Positions 33,899 through 45,609 of a DNA stretch of 64,000 bases are shown here, in pieces. The DNA is taken from contig NC_084480.1 of NCBI RefSeq assembly GCF_030035675.1, forward strand, positions 131,514,738 to 131,578,737. The letters are read 5' to 3'. Below the pieces are notes generated by a model, which saw nothing but the letters and a program-made list of their open reading frames with translations, ran no database searches and was not told the origin of the DNA. The position numbers and the translations under genes are program-made. Positions within the stretch are counted from its first letter, which is position 1. Every line of letters begins with the position of its first letter. This stretch comes from Rhineura floridana. Lineage: Eukaryota > Chordata > Lepidosauria > Squamata > Rhineuridae.

Positions 33899-34229
33899 CA
33901 TACATAAGATTGCATTTTTTCTCCCCCCCCAAAAAAATAGGAGTGGGGAACCTTTTTTTGATTGTGCATCTCTGCTAATATAGTTTTTTTGTGGGGATAG
34001 AATAATTGGAAGGGCAATTCCTTAATGTGTGCAGGGAGGAGAGGAAATGGGTGCAATCCTGTAGCTGGGAGCCACATCGTAGCTCTGCATGCCTAGAGTA
34101 GCTTTTGAGCCTCTAACAGCTAGGAACAGGTGTCTTCCTGAAGGATCCTCTGCTTTGCTTTAGCCTAGCTTCACACTCTACATTATAGATATTTTGGGAC
34201 CCTATTCTTGGGAATGTAATGTGTTTAAA

Positions 34230-36945
34230 CAGTTTTGAATGTCCCAGAGGGACAGACTGGGAATCCTTTTGGTGTACCGCCCACCTTGCTGCCCAATGGC
34301 TTCCCTAACTGAGCTGACGGAAGTGGTCTCGGAGATACTGTTGAGATCCCCCAGACTATTAGTACTGGGAGATCTCAACATTCATGCTGAGGCTACTTTG
34401 TCTGGGGCAGCTCAGGACTTCATGGCCGCCATGACAACCATGGGGCTGTCTCAATATGTTAGTGGCCCAACACATACATCGGGGCATACTCTTGACCTGG
34501 TCTTTGCTACTGGACATGGGGATAGTGATCTGGATGTGGGGAGTTTTACATCTCTCCCATTGTCATGGACAGATCATTGCTTGCTGAAGTTTAGACTTTC
34601 AGTAGCCTTTTCCCTCTGCAAGGGTGGGGGACCTATTAAATTGGTCCGCCCCCGGAGACTAATGAATTCTGAAGGTTTTCAAAAGGCTCTGGGGGGTTTT
34701 CCGGCTGATAAGACTGGCGCTCCTGTCGAAGCCCTGGTCGATCTGTGGAATACAGAGATGACCCGGGCTGCTGACACGATCGCTCCTGCACGCCCTCTCC
34801 TATGTAGAGCTCATACAGCTCCTTGGTATACTCCGGAGCTGAGAGCGATGAAACAAGACAGGAGGCGGCTTGAGCGGAGATGGAGACGAACTCCCGACGA
34901 ATGCAATTATGAGCTGGTTCGTGCTTCTACTAAGCTCTATGTAGGAGCGGTGAGGGCGGCAAAAAAACAACAACATTTCGCCGCCACTATTCAGTCATCT
35001 CTCTCACGCCCACAGGAGCTTTTTAAAGTGGTTCGTGGCCTACTTCATCCAGGCCTACAAGACACGGCAGATACATCGGTAGCTCGATGTAATAAATTTG
35101 CTGAACACTTCCAGCATAAGATCTCATGCATTCGCCGGGACTTAGACTCCTATTTAATAGCAGTTAATCCTACTGAGGTGTCCAGAGCACAGTCTTGTCA
35201 TGTTTTGTTGGATGAGTTTCAGTTCGTTCAGCTCGAGGACGTGGACAAGGTGCTTGGACAGGTTCGTGCGACCACTTCGGTACTGGATCCTTGCCCCTCT
35301 TGGCTAATTAAAACTAGCAAGGAAGGAACAGTTGGCTGGGCCAAGGAAGTGATTAATGCCTCTTTACGAGAGGGAGTGGTCCCTGGCTGTCTGAAAGAGG
35401 CGGCAGTGAGACCACTCCTGAAAAAACCTTCCTTGGACCCAGAGGATGTCAGCAGCTACAGACCAGTAGCCAATGTTCCATTCCTGGGCAAGATCCTGGA
35501 ACGTGTGGTTGCTGACCAGCTCCAGGCGCTATTGGATGAAACCGATTATCTAGATCCATTTCAATCGGGGTTCAGGCCTGGTTTTGGCACTGAGACTGCC
35601 TTGGTTGCCCTGTTTGATGACCTATGTCGGGAGAGAGACAGAGGGAGTGTAACTCTGTTGATTCTCCTTGACCTCTCAGCGGCTTTTGATACCATTGACC
35701 ATGGTATCCTTCTGGAGAGGCTTGCGGAATTGGGAGTTGGAGGCACTGCTTGGCAGTGGTTCCGGTCCTACTTAGCGGGTCGTCTCCAGAAGATAGTGCT
35801 TGGGGAACATTGCTCGACACCGTGGGTTCTCCAATGTGGGGTCCCGCAGGGTTCGGTTCTGTCTCCCATGCTTTTTAACATTTATATGAAGCCGCTGGGG
35901 GCGGTCATCAGGAGTTTTGGAGTGCGTTGTCATCAGTATGCTGATGACACGCAGCTCTACTTCTCCTTTACATCTTCTTCAGGTGAGGCAGTCGACGTGC
36001 TGAACCGTTGCCTGGCTGCGACAATGGACTGGATGAGAACTAACAAACTGAGACTCAATCCTGACAAGACTGAGATGCTGTTGGTGGATGGTTTCTCTGA
36101 TCGGATGGTGGATATATACCCTGTCCTGGATGGGGTTACACTCCCCCTAAAGGAACAGGTGCGTAGTCTGGGAGTCATCTTAGACTCTTCCCTCACACTT
36201 GAGGCTCATGTAGCCTCGGTGGCCCGGAATGCGTTCTACCAACTTCGGTTGGTAGCCCAGCTACGTCCCTATCTGAGTAAGGAGGACCTCTCATCAGTGG
36301 TACATGCTATGGTAACCTCGCGTCTGGACTACTGCAATGCGCTTTACGTAGGGCTACCTTTGAAGACGATTCGGAAGCTACAGCTAGTGCAAAATGCGGC
36401 AGCCAGACTGCTAACAAGAACTAAGCGGTCTGAGCATATAACACCTGTGCTAGCCCGTTTGCACTGGCTTCCAATATGCTTCCGGGCCAGATACAAAGTG
36501 TGGGTACTTACCTATAAAGCCTTATACGGCGCGGGACCACGATATCTGTCGGAACGCCTCTCCCGATATGAACCGGCCCGTACACTACGGTCTACTACGA
36601 AGGCCCTCCTCCGGGTTCCGACTCATAGGGAAGCCCGGAGAGTGGTGACAAGATCTAGGGCCTTCTCAGTGGTGGCCCCCGAACTATGGAATGGTCTCCC
36701 CGAGGAGGTGCGCCTGGCGCCGACACTATCATCTTTTCGGCGCCAGGCTAAAACCTTTCTCTTCTCTGAGGCATTTTAATTCCTGTTAATTGTAAATTAT
36801 TGTATTTTGATTTTAGACTGTACAGTTTTGTGCACAGTTTTGTGTTATTTTTATTGTATTTTTAATGTTCACCGCCCAGAGAGCTGTTGCTAGTCGGGCG
36901 GTATATAAGCTTAATTAAATAAAAATAAATAAATAAATTTTAAAT
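34230..36945 (+). mobile_element. L2-like (CR1/L2 group) LINE, 5'-truncated, young-looking
   Basis: It begins inside the endonuclease domain, runs through a complete reverse transcriptase, and ends in a 3' tail with the hairpin-like pair CCGCCCAGAG / GGGCGGTATA and a (TAAA)n terminus near 36945. The open frame is uninterrupted for 846 codons, unlike every other LINE in the window. A weak possible target duplication (TTTTGAATGT before, TTTTAAATTGT after) is seen. It lies antisense within INIP intron 1. Confidence 0.9.
34239..36779 (+). CDS. L2-like LINE ORF2 fragment: endonuclease C-half and intact reverse transcriptase
   Basis: There are 846 codons. The C-terminal half of an APE-type endonuclease comes first (GDLNIHAEA near residue 44, HTLDLVF near 85, WTDHCLLKF near 111). 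The reverse transcriptase follows, with SGFRPGFGTE near 445, [12 protein letters not shown] near 478, GVPQGSVLSP near 534 and the catalytic YADD at about 567-570, then the usual C-terminal region ending in FRRQAKTFLFSEAF. It would nick target DNA and copy its own RNA in cis. The 5' truncation removed the N-terminal part of the endonuclease and any ORF1, and the present ATG lies at the junction, so this copy cannot be autonomous. Clade naming (L2 rather than CR1) rests on overall resemblance. Confidence 0.9.
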   Translation: MSQRDRLGILLVYRPPCCPMASLTELTEVVSEILLRSPRLLVLGDLNIHAEATLSGAAQDFMAAMTTMGLSQYVSGPTHTSGHTLDLVFATGHGDSDLDVGSFTSLPLSWTDHCLLKFRLSVAFSLCKGGGPIKLVRPRRLMNSEGFQKALGGFPADKTGAPVEALVDLWNTEMTRAADTIAPARPLLCRAHTAPWYTPELRAMKQDRRRLERRWRRTPDECNYELVRASTKLYVGAVRAAKKQQHFAATIQSSLSRPQELFKVVRGLLHPGLQDTADTSVARCNKFAEHFQHKISCIRRDLDSYLIAVNPTEVSRAQSCHVLLDEFQFVQLEDVDKVLGQVRATTSVLDPCPSWLIKTSKEGTVGWAKEVINASLREGVVPGCLKEAAVRPLLKKPSLDPEDVSSYRPVANVPFLGKILERVVADQLQALLDETDYLDPFQSGFRPGFGTETALVALFDDLCRERDRGSVTLLILLDLSAAFDTIDHGILLERLAELGVGGTAWQWFRSYLAGRLQKIVLGEHCSTPWVLQCGVPQGSVLSPMLFNIYMKPLGAVIRSFGVRCHQYADDTQLYFSFTSSSGEAVDVLNRCLAATMDWMRTNKLRLNPDKTEMLLVDGFSDRMVDIYPVLDGVTLPLKEQVRSLGVILDSSLTLEAHVASVARNAFYQLRLVAQLRPYLSKEDLSSVVHAMVTSRLDYCNALYVGLPLKTIRKLQLVQNAAARLLTRTKRSEHITPVLARLHWLPICFRARYKVWVLTYKALYGAGPRYLSERLSRYEPARTLRSTTKALLRVPTHREARRVVTRSRAFSVVAPELWNGLPEEVRLAPTLSSFRRQAKTFLFSEAF

Positions 36946-36989
36946 TGTTGTGACCAGCCTTGGGTCCACCTTGGTGAAGGGCAAATGCA

Positions 36990-37211
36990 GAAGGACTGCC
37001 TTCAAGTCGATCCCGACTTATGGTGACCCTGTCAATAGGGTTTTCATGGTAAGCAGTATTCACAGGTGGGTTATCATTGCCTTCCTCTGAGGCTGAGAGG
37101 CAGTGACTGGCCCAAGGTCACCTACTGAGCTTCATGGCTGCGTGGGGATTCGAACCCTGGCCTCCCAGGTCATACTCCAACACTCTAACTACTACACCAC
37201 ACTGGCTTTCT
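36990..37211 (-). repeat. Sauria-type SINE
   Basis: GCCTTCAAGTCGATCCCGAC at the tail and CTACACCACACTGGC at the head; nearly full length. Confidence 0.88.
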
Positions 37212-38099
37212 GGTGAAGAGCAGGTAATTAATAATACAAGAGCAGTAGAGAGGAGCACCCAAAATCGGGGAACACACAGAAGAGCATCAGAAACAAAGCA
37301 GGCATGACTCAAGCACCCAGTGCAACTTAGAGCCAACCCCACTGGCTATATCTGCAAGACACTGGTACCCAACATTCTCTCTTTTTTTTTCTTGGCAGGC
37401 TGTCTATACCTTTAGCACCTACAAGACAGGCATAACTTCAGTAGACAGAACTCTTCCCAAAATGAGACATGTCAATAAGAAACCAAAATGTGAAGCCCCT
37501 CTCTTCCCCCCCCATTCATTATGCAGGTATTAAGGACACACCTGTCCTATCCAGAAAGAAACACCTGGCAACCTTACTAGAGTAACTTTATCAGTCAAGC
37601 TAAGAAGAGAGTGGAACGGGAGGGTGTGGAGCGCGAAACAACACCTAACAAACAACCCAGTGCAATACAAAGGCTTGCAAAATAAACACACTCTTGACAG
37701 CAAGTCCCACTGGAGTTACCTCTAAACAGACATGCCTAGTCCGTTGATGTGACTATAGAATCTGAGCAGATTTAGTCTTTTAAGCAGGCAAACATAAAGA
37801 GATGCCCTGCCTTTATTACACCTTCTGCTGAGCTACTCCCAAAGCTGTTACTCCTCCTCTCTGCCACCCACCCCTGATCCATCAGGAGACCTGTGGGGTT
37901 TTAAAAATATCTGCTAAACAGCTACTCCAGGGGGCAGAGACTAGCGGATTAACATGTGGAGTCAACAGATAAAAAACAAGCCCCGCTCCAGCTCAAAATA
38001 CCTAACAGGAGGCAATTCTAATTCATTCCCAGTCCACCCTTCATTCTTCTCCGTTCTTTCCTCTGCTTCCCCCACCCCGGTTGCACAGATGAACTCACC

Positions 38100-38450
38100 C
38101 TCTCCCCTCCGGTTGGGATCTTCCCCCCGAACTTCCCTCGCTTACCACGTCATTATGTTTTACGCGTGCGCGAGGTGAGGAATTCCGCCTTTCCTTCCCG
38201 TTCATCTCTAATAGGTTCTGCAAAGCTTAGAGTCGGCTGTAGTCGCTAGAGATTTATACAAGGTTAGTGTGACGCACAGTGCCCAGCTTCCGAGTTGAGT
38301 TGGAACTTTCACTTGACTCTTTAGTAGGGACAGTCAAACAAAAAAATGCGTCGTCCATGGCGCGAGGGTAAGGCTTCTGCTTTGGGCCATGAAAACGCGG
38401 GGGAGGCAATTTTAACTACTTCGGTCTTTGCTGCAACCTGAGGTGTGTTT
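38100..38450 (-). promoter_or_regulatory. INIP: Candidate INIP promoter and non-coding first exon
   Basis: This is the only clearly CpG-richer unique stretch between the two genes. It contains a CACGTCAT element (E-box/CRE-like), an ACGCGTGCGCG stretch resembling an NRF1 site, and on the minus strand a good splice donor (GACGTG then GTAAGC, exon edge at 38146). Together with the acceptor near 31553 this would make a 5' UTR exon and a 6.6-kb first intron. Plus-strand donors also occur (after 38175 and near 38368), so divergent transcription is possible. This is inference from position and composition; no transcript evidence is available. Confidence 0.5.
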
Positions 38451-39134
38451 TTGTGAGTGGAATTTTTGACTGGAAATCCAAACCAGCTCTATTGAACAAT
38501 CCTAATTGTTGTACGATGGATTTATTAAGGATGTCTTATTAGAGGTCCCTTACTACAGAATTACACGGGACTACATTGCGGGGTTGTGGTAAAGCACTCC
38601 CTCTTAGTCGCACACAGCCGCAACCTGTAAAAGGGGGATAATAACGATTGATTTGCGTTTGGAGGACTTGAAAAAGATGCTTCGAATTAAAATCAAATAA
38701 ATAAAAACAACTTTTTAACGTAAAATAAGATCTGTTTCTACTTTTTGATAGGGGAAGTTACATTGCTGCCCACTCATAGTTACGCTAAAATTTTCTGAAT
38801 TTCTCTACTGTTTTTACTGACTCCTGTGAATTCCACGGTGTGGGAGGGGGCGTGTCAAAAGAAAAAATCAAAAGGAGCCAGGAAGTCGTTTCTGCAAACA
38901 ATGGAAGTTTTTCTTTTTCTTTTATAAGTCTATGGCTGGTAATCCTGACGGAACGCAGGACAAACAAACAGGAAGTTAAAGTCCCCCCCCTCAAATTTTC
39001 CCCTGCGCCCAAGTCAGCGAAGAGACTATAGATATGAGAAAGTTTACAAGGGACAAATCCTTTTGATTTTAGACGGATTGTTTTGTTTACTTTTGATGTC
39101 ACGTCTGCTTTGAATAACGAATGTGCCAGGATCA

Positions 39135-39245
39135 GTCGCCAGCATCTGCAGGTGGGGCTGGGAATGTTCCGTCCGAGAGCCGCTGCCAGTCAGTGTAGAC
39201 ACTCCTGAGGTCGATGTACCAATGGTTCGACTCGGTATAGGGCAA
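39135..39245 (+). repeat. tRNA-Ala-derived SINE, tail part
   Basis: GAGAGCCGCTGCCAGTCAGT and GGTTCGACTCGGTATAGGGC match the tail of the family. Confidence 0.7.
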
Positions 39246-39867
39246 CTGCATGTGTACTTCTCACCGGAATGGCACATGGGAGACAATGCAGTTTAACGTT
39301 GCAGTCATTTGGCAACGTGATCATTCCACTCCCCTGACCCCCTCCCCCACAAAAAAAGTAGAAGCAAAGACAAAGGTTATGCTTTTTCAAGCTCAAGTCT
39401 TATCGTGTGGGATTTTTCCTAATTTTTTAAAAACGTTCTATCCATACCAATTTGGCTGAGGTTGAGAAATAAAGGAGAGAGAAGCTGCGTTATTAACCTG
39501 TTTCCCTCTAGCAGTGTTTCTGTCCAAAATTGCCTGGAAACCAGCCCTGTAGCCAGCCTTCCTTTCTAGGTGTGGCAGCCAGGCAGGGCATTTTTTTGGT
39601 GCATAACATCAGTAAGTTCTCCCTCTCCCACTCACTGGTGGAGAGGATGTGAGGGCCAGGCCAGGTCAAGGGAAAGGCAGTGACCTTCCCCTCACTCCTC
39701 TTCCACGCAGGGTGTGTGTTTACTTTCATAATGGAAACATCAAAATAACAAAAACTTGTTAGATGTTTTGATATGATAAATCTCTATCATTTATCTATGA
39801 CAAACAATAGATGTATGGAATTATGCATGGAGTGAACATGGATAGAGAAAGGTTTTCTCTCTCTTTC

Positions 39868-40655
39868 ATAACGTTAGAACTTGGGGACATTCAAGGAAAC
39901 TGAATGTTGGAAGATTCAGGATGGACAAAAGAAAGTACTTCTTCACACAGTGAATAGAATGGAATCCACTCCCCCAAGGGGCAGTGATGACCACCAACTT
40001 GGATGGCTTTAAAAAAGGATTAGACAAATTTATGGAGGATAGGGCTGTCATTGACTACTAAATTTATTTATTTATTTAGTTAAATTTTTATACCGCCCAC
40101 AGCCGAAGCTCTCTGGGCGGTGTACATCAGGATAAAATATTTCATATACAATTAAAATGACAAAGTCAAGCATGAACAACAATAAGGGCATACAACAGCG
40201 ACTGGAAAGTTAAAAACATAATTAAATCCATACTGAAATACCAATAAATAGACAATACAAATACTAAAACACAACTGTTTTTAATACAAACTCAAATACT
40301 AACATACTGGGATGTTAGGATGTTAAAAAGCCTGGGCAAAGAGGAAGGTTTTCACCTGGCGCCGAAAGGACAGTAGTGTAGGCGCCAGGCATACCTCATC
40401 AGGAAGGGTGTTCCAAAGTTCGGGCGCCACTACCGAGAAGGCCCTCTTTCTTGTGTGTTTCTTGCCTGTGTTTTCCCTCCACTGTTAGAAGTAGTATGCT
40501 CCTGAATTCATGTTCTTGGGAATTGCAGGTGGGGAGAGTGCTGTTGCCCTCAGGTCCTGCTTGCAGGCTTCCCATAGGCATCTGGTTGGCTACTGTGAGA
40601 ACAGGGTGTTGGACTAGATGGACCATTGGCCTGATTCAGCAAGGCTGCTCTTATA
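39868..40655 (+). repeat. Retroposon-like repeat split by an L2 end
   Basis: The left part (GAACTTGGGGACATTCAAGG ... GATTAGACAAATTTATGGAG) and right part (GGGAGAGTGCTGTTGCCCTC ... TGTTGGACTAGATGGACCAT) are the two halves of a repeat I know from lizards and other sauropsids. I cannot name the family. Confidence 0.6.
40060..40450 (-). mobile_element. L2-like LINE 3' end inserted in an older repeat
   Basis: On the minus strand it reads the C-terminus (GCGCCAGGTGAAAACCTTCC) and the tail with CCGCCCAGAGAGC and GGGCGGTATAAAAAT. It matches the 3' end of the intact copy at 36.7-36.9 kb and splits the repeat at 39868..40655. Confidence 0.82.
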
Positions 40656-40740
40656 TTCCTATCTCTTCTTCTTTCTAGGCCTTCCATTTTATAAAAAGAT
40701 AAGAAAAACTTGACCATTTCAGCTTTGCTCTGCCTGCCAC

Positions 40741-43320
40741 TGAAAAACCCACCACAAAATGGCTACAAGTGGGAGGGAATGTGACAAGGGAAGGAGATAT
40801 GAATCAGGTTATGCAAAAAGACAAAAGCAGACAGCTTTGGAAGGACGCAAGGAACAGTTATGCGGTTCAATGCTGAAATATCTAAAGATGGAAAAAGTAA
40901 ATGTGTCTGAAGGTGCAGTTGACAATGAAAATCAAAATGAAGGAAATGGGTTGAGCAATAGAGAAGATTCACAAAGCACATCTGTTCAAGATGAATATAC
41001 TAATGTTGTGATGGATACATCTGATGCAGTGTCTACAAAAAATCAACAAGATTCTGTTAATGTTAATACATTAAAAACCAAAGATCTAACATATAAATCT
41101 GTTAGGTACATTCCTGGTGAATTGAATTTCCCAATACAGGATATAGATAAGAGTCAGTTATATTCTCAAAGGACCAATTTGAGAAGAAAGTGCAATTTTT
41201 CCAGTGGATGATAAAAACAGGCATTTCTCCTCATTCCATTACATTAGAATCCTAAGCAACAAGGAAAAACAAAACAAGCGTTGGTTAGTTTAACCTCCAA
41301 GCTAGAACAGTGTTTTTTGTTTTTCCTGTCATCTGTTTTCATCCTTACATGTAGTCTTAGTATCTCATGGCTGCAATGATTGAAAGAACCTTAGTAGTAT
41401 GTCAAGTCTCATGAAAATAGTTCAGATTGCATACAGTGTGTTCTGAAATGGATGGACTCAGAAAAGAGGCTGAAATGCAGTAAGACTATTGATGCAACGA
41501 TTTAAAATCAAATCACAGGAAAAGCAACACAGGTGTGAGATTTTGGAAAGACTCTTGGCCGTAATATCAGTATTTAGCACTGAATACCATGGCATTTAGA
41601 GGACATATGAATGGTTTAGGAGAGAAATGGAAACTTTTTAGACCTGGTTAAATTTATTGCAAAGTTTGATCTTGTTTTTTGAGAACAAAGCGCATAGAAA
41701 ATGCTAGTGTGCATAATAATTATTTTGGGGAAAACATTGAAAATGAGTTAATAGCATTGATGGCTAAACAAATTGAAGATACAATTAGTCAAAGATACAG
41801 CAGGCAAAATAATATTCAGTAATTCTGGACTGTACCAGAGACGCAAGTGGCACTGAATAAACGATAATAATATTACATCACGTTGATGAAAAGTCAGGAG
41901 ACATTGAGGAACATTTTGTTGGATTTGTACCTGTAGCAAAAACTACAGCTGAATAATTAGCAGACTGCATACTTCTGGAAATCAACAACCTAAGACTGGA
42001 CATAAAAAACTGCAGCGGACAAGGATATGATAATGGAGCTAATATGGGGAGAGCAAAAGGTGGTGTAAAAACGAGAATACTAAATATTAATCCTTTGGCT
42101 TTCTTTACACCCTGTGAATGTCACAGTTGGGATTGAGTGCTTGGTGATGCAGCAGCATCGTGTCCAAGGGCTAGATTATTTTTTGGTGTTTTGCAAAGAC
42201 TGTATATGTTATTTTCTGGTCCATCCAGTGGGTGGAATATGTTAAAAGAAAAAGTAAATATTACTGTCAAGCCTTTGGCTGAAACCCGATGGGAATGCAG
42301 ATTGGGGATTATAAAGGTGTCCAATACCAATTAAAAGATTTTGCTGAATGTCTAGAAAAACTGTCAGAAATAAGTAGTGATCCTGCATTTTGCAGTGAAA
42401 ACAGTTCAATACAAGAAGAAATTTTGATATACAAGATTGTACTTTCATTAGTAGTGTGGTATGACATTTTAGTGAAAATAAACCTAATTAGTAAAATATG
42501 GCAAAAGTGTAATAAGCAGTTGGACGTGGCATTGGTACATATTGAGGAATTTCTATAGTGGTTAGATGATTATCGAAGAAACAGATTTGACTCTGCTCTA
42601 GTAATTACCATTGAAATAGCTGATGAAATGGACATTCTGAGGAATTTAAACAAATTAAGCTAGTAAGAAAAAAAGATGTTTTGATTACAAGTGTCCAGAA
42701 TAACCTACAGCTAACCCTGCAGACAGTTTCAGAATTGAATACCTCAGTGTCATCATTGACATGATTCATTCAAATGCTGAACCTCGATTTGAAGTGTTAA
42801 AAACCTACTCAACCAATTTTGGTTTTCTGTACAATATTTCATCTGTAAAGAACAAGTCTAAAGAAGATCTCTTACTGTGTTGTAAAGAACTACAAGTGCT
42901 ACTTAACGCTGTCTGAGTTGTCCTATTCCAATAACAATGGCCAAGAATTATTTGGGGAACTAAGTATGTGTGCCCAGACTGTACCTCCATACATATATAA
43001 TTTGTTAAAATATATTATAGATAATAATTTAATTGAAGTTTATCCTAATATTTATATAGCATTAAGAATTTTATTAATTCCAGTTACAGTTGCATCAGCA
43101 GAAAGGAGCTTTTCCAAACTGAAATTAATAAAAAATTGTTTTAAGATCTATTCTGTGTCAAGAAAAATTGCCCACATTGGCAATTCTATCTATTGAACAT
43201 AATTTGGCTTCAGAATTAAATTATTTTGCTGTTATAAATAAATTTAGTACTGCAAAAAGTAGAAAAATATATTAAAATTATAATTGTACCCATACATTCA
43301 ATAAATCCTTGTGATCCACC
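40741..43320 (+). mobile_element. Decayed ZMYM1-like hAT DNA transposon
   Basis: A 150-codon open frame (40759..41211) has the lysine-rich start typical of this group (YAKRQKQTALEGRKEQL). Further pieces in different frames follow: VGFVPVAKTTAE, GQGYDNGANMGRAKGG, an F-G-V-L-Q-R-L-Y-M-L-F-S stretch, ETRWECR, and near 43090 the dimerisation block LIPVTVASAERSFSKLKLIK. These are the catalytic and C-terminal regions of hAT transposases related to ZMYM1. There are many stops and frameshifts and the TTF-type zinc finger region is missing, so it is dead. Terminal repeats were not found. Confidence 0.85.
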
Positions 43321-43952
43321 CATGTAATGATCAGGAGATCCAATCAGGGCTCATGCCTGGCATGCCAAATTCTAGCCTGTGCATCAGCCTTCATGGGATT
43401 TTTTTCTTTTCTTTTTATAACTATGTTTATGAGTAGATTTGAGTTGAATATTGCTTTCTGTTTTGAAAATTGAACTAATTTAAAAACTCAGATTGTTTCT
43501 ATTGCTATACAGACTTTGAGACACTATGAGTTTGGACATTTTCTTATACTTATGGATTTAATGATACTTTGAATTATCCCATTGATTATACTTACTGTGA
43601 AATGCTAAATTTCTGGAAGATCCAGCCTTTAAAGCCTGATGTGTCTGTGAAATACAGATTTCAGATGAAGACAACATATTAACTGTTTTGACTTTTTCTG
43701 TATAGGCCACATTTGTGAATCTTGAAGCTTTTACTACTATATTTTGTATTTATATTTTAAACTTATTGTATCCTGTTTTATCTCTTTGTAAGTCTAAGGT
43801 ATTGAACATTTAAAAAATAAAATTCTAATGGATCAGTGAACTTGGATATAGGTGAGTACATTTTTTTATATTAATCAGTTAGATGGAGTAATTTGGTGTA
43901 ATTGGCTGTATCCATGTTAGGCCATAACCTAAATGGATATCAAGTGGGGGAC

Positions 43953-44662
43953 TGTTAGTTTGGTCCTTGTTAGGCTTACACACAGAGCAACTATGGCATT
44001 AAGTGGGTAGAGCAGAACAGCAACCATGATGAACAAGATGGCTGAAATGTGCCGTGTCTGTTTCATTTCTGGCAAAAGCTGCTTGCACCTCTGTACCACT
44101 TACAATTCTGGATATTAGTAGAATGAGAAGCTCTGGTGTTATGATAAGAGGGTGGCAAACAGCTATGCAGTCAAAACAATTCTGGAATGCTATGGTTTTG
44201 CAAGGTGGCAAGCTAAAGTATGTCAAAGCTAAAGAGCTGCCTGGAAAATCACTGAAGTAGCAAGGGTCCATTTATGCATTTCCCAAACAGATTATGGTAA
44301 TACATACTTGCATATAATTACGTATTTTGAGGGTCCACCCACACTCGCTGAAATTCATGTAGAATTTATGGGATAATTCCAACCACCTGATCCAATTTGC
44401 TGATTAGTATAAAAGGTATATTCAAATTGTGGGTTAGTTAGATTTTTTAGGGAGGAGAGGGAGAGGCAGAATATAAACAATAAACAGAGAAAGCATACAA
44501 ACTTCTCAAATGGTGTTGCACAAGTTCCCAAAATGCAACTGGGGTGTAGTTTCTGGGGGCTGCTGATCTCTGAGCAGGCAGGCACCTTTTTCTCCTCTGA
44601 ATGAGAATAAAGAGGTGCTTCATCTGCCTGGATTTTAAAAGTGTTTCTCCTTCATTCTAGCA
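43953..44662 (+). repeat. Candidate 3' or solo LTR (fossil) with purine tract upstream
   Basis: TGTTAG at 43953 directly follows AAGTGGGGGAC, which looks like a polypurine tract. A TATAAAAGG box is at about 44408, AATAAA at 44606, and the end is CTAGCA at 44662. The order U3-TATA-AATAAA-end fits an LTR. No gag, pol or env was recognised beside it. Confidence 0.5.
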
Positions 44663-45609
44663 GCTGTCAGAAGCTAGGCACTCCCTTCAGGAGAAGTGGG
44701 GGCTCCACTTCCCAAGAGAAAGAGTTCATGGCCTTAGGCAGGAGAGTGAAAAAAAGTCCTATCTCAAGAATGAGGCAAGAGGGACTGAGGGAGGCATTAC
44801 CAGGTCACTGCAGAGATGTTTACACTTTTGCCTAGCATAACTAGCCGGTGTGCAGTAATTAATGAAGTTATGTGCAGAAACCTAAGTGCAATAATGGGTA
44901 TCGTACAATGCTATGCTTCTATATACCTTCCAGCCATTCAGTCAGTGTTTTGGTCACTGTGAAAGTTCATGCCTGTACTCCTCACCAGGGGACTGATTTC
45001 AATCACCAAGAAAATCCCTTGATTTAAATCAGGTTTGTCACATAGTTCTTCACATACTTCGTAAATGGTGCAAATGTGATGACTAAACATGTGAATTTAC
45101 AATCAATATAGCATTTTACAAGGAGGGTACTCTTTGTGTTATTGCTTAGATAACTTGATTTTTATTCATTTAGGAAATAGTATATAATATTGCCTGTCCA
45201 GCTGCAGATGCTTGTTTTTTGAGAAAACAAGTATAGAATGGAGTTCCCTAGGGAAGGTGAGTTATGCTGAAGTAAAGCAGGGAATAGAGTTATGGCATCA
45301 TCATTATGGTCTGCCATGATGTTCCAAAATAAGGGGCATGTTATTTAATATAAAATAAGGAAATGACACCCAGTGACAACTCTTAACTCCATCTTCCTGT
45401 ACCATAAACTTGGGCTACAGGTTCTAAACCTAGTTAACTGATTAAACAAGCCATAAGAAGCTAAGCTTTTTTTCCTGTTAACATCCAACATAGCAAACAT
45501 ATTGTTGAATAATACTAATACTAAAAGGCACAGAGAGTCTTGATGGAATGATACACTACCATAATGCATTACAATTTACTAATCAGTTGATCGACATTGT
45601 TCTTCAGAC
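44663..45609. other. No recognised feature
   Basis: Intergenic sequence between the LTR fossil and the BED-finger fragment; expected to hold MROH 3' exons if the gene is ordinary, but none could be read. Confidence 0.45.

Noticed and set aside
40759-41211. 150-codon frame that could be read as a host ZMYM1-like gene
   Set aside because: The downstream catalytic and dimerisation parts are in other frames with stops, and no introns or splice sites explain the breaks; it is a dead hAT transposon.
44641-44835. Open plus-strand frame following an acceptor-like TCTAG
   Set aside because: The acceptor-like sequence coincides with the end of the LTR fossil and the translation is not recognisable.
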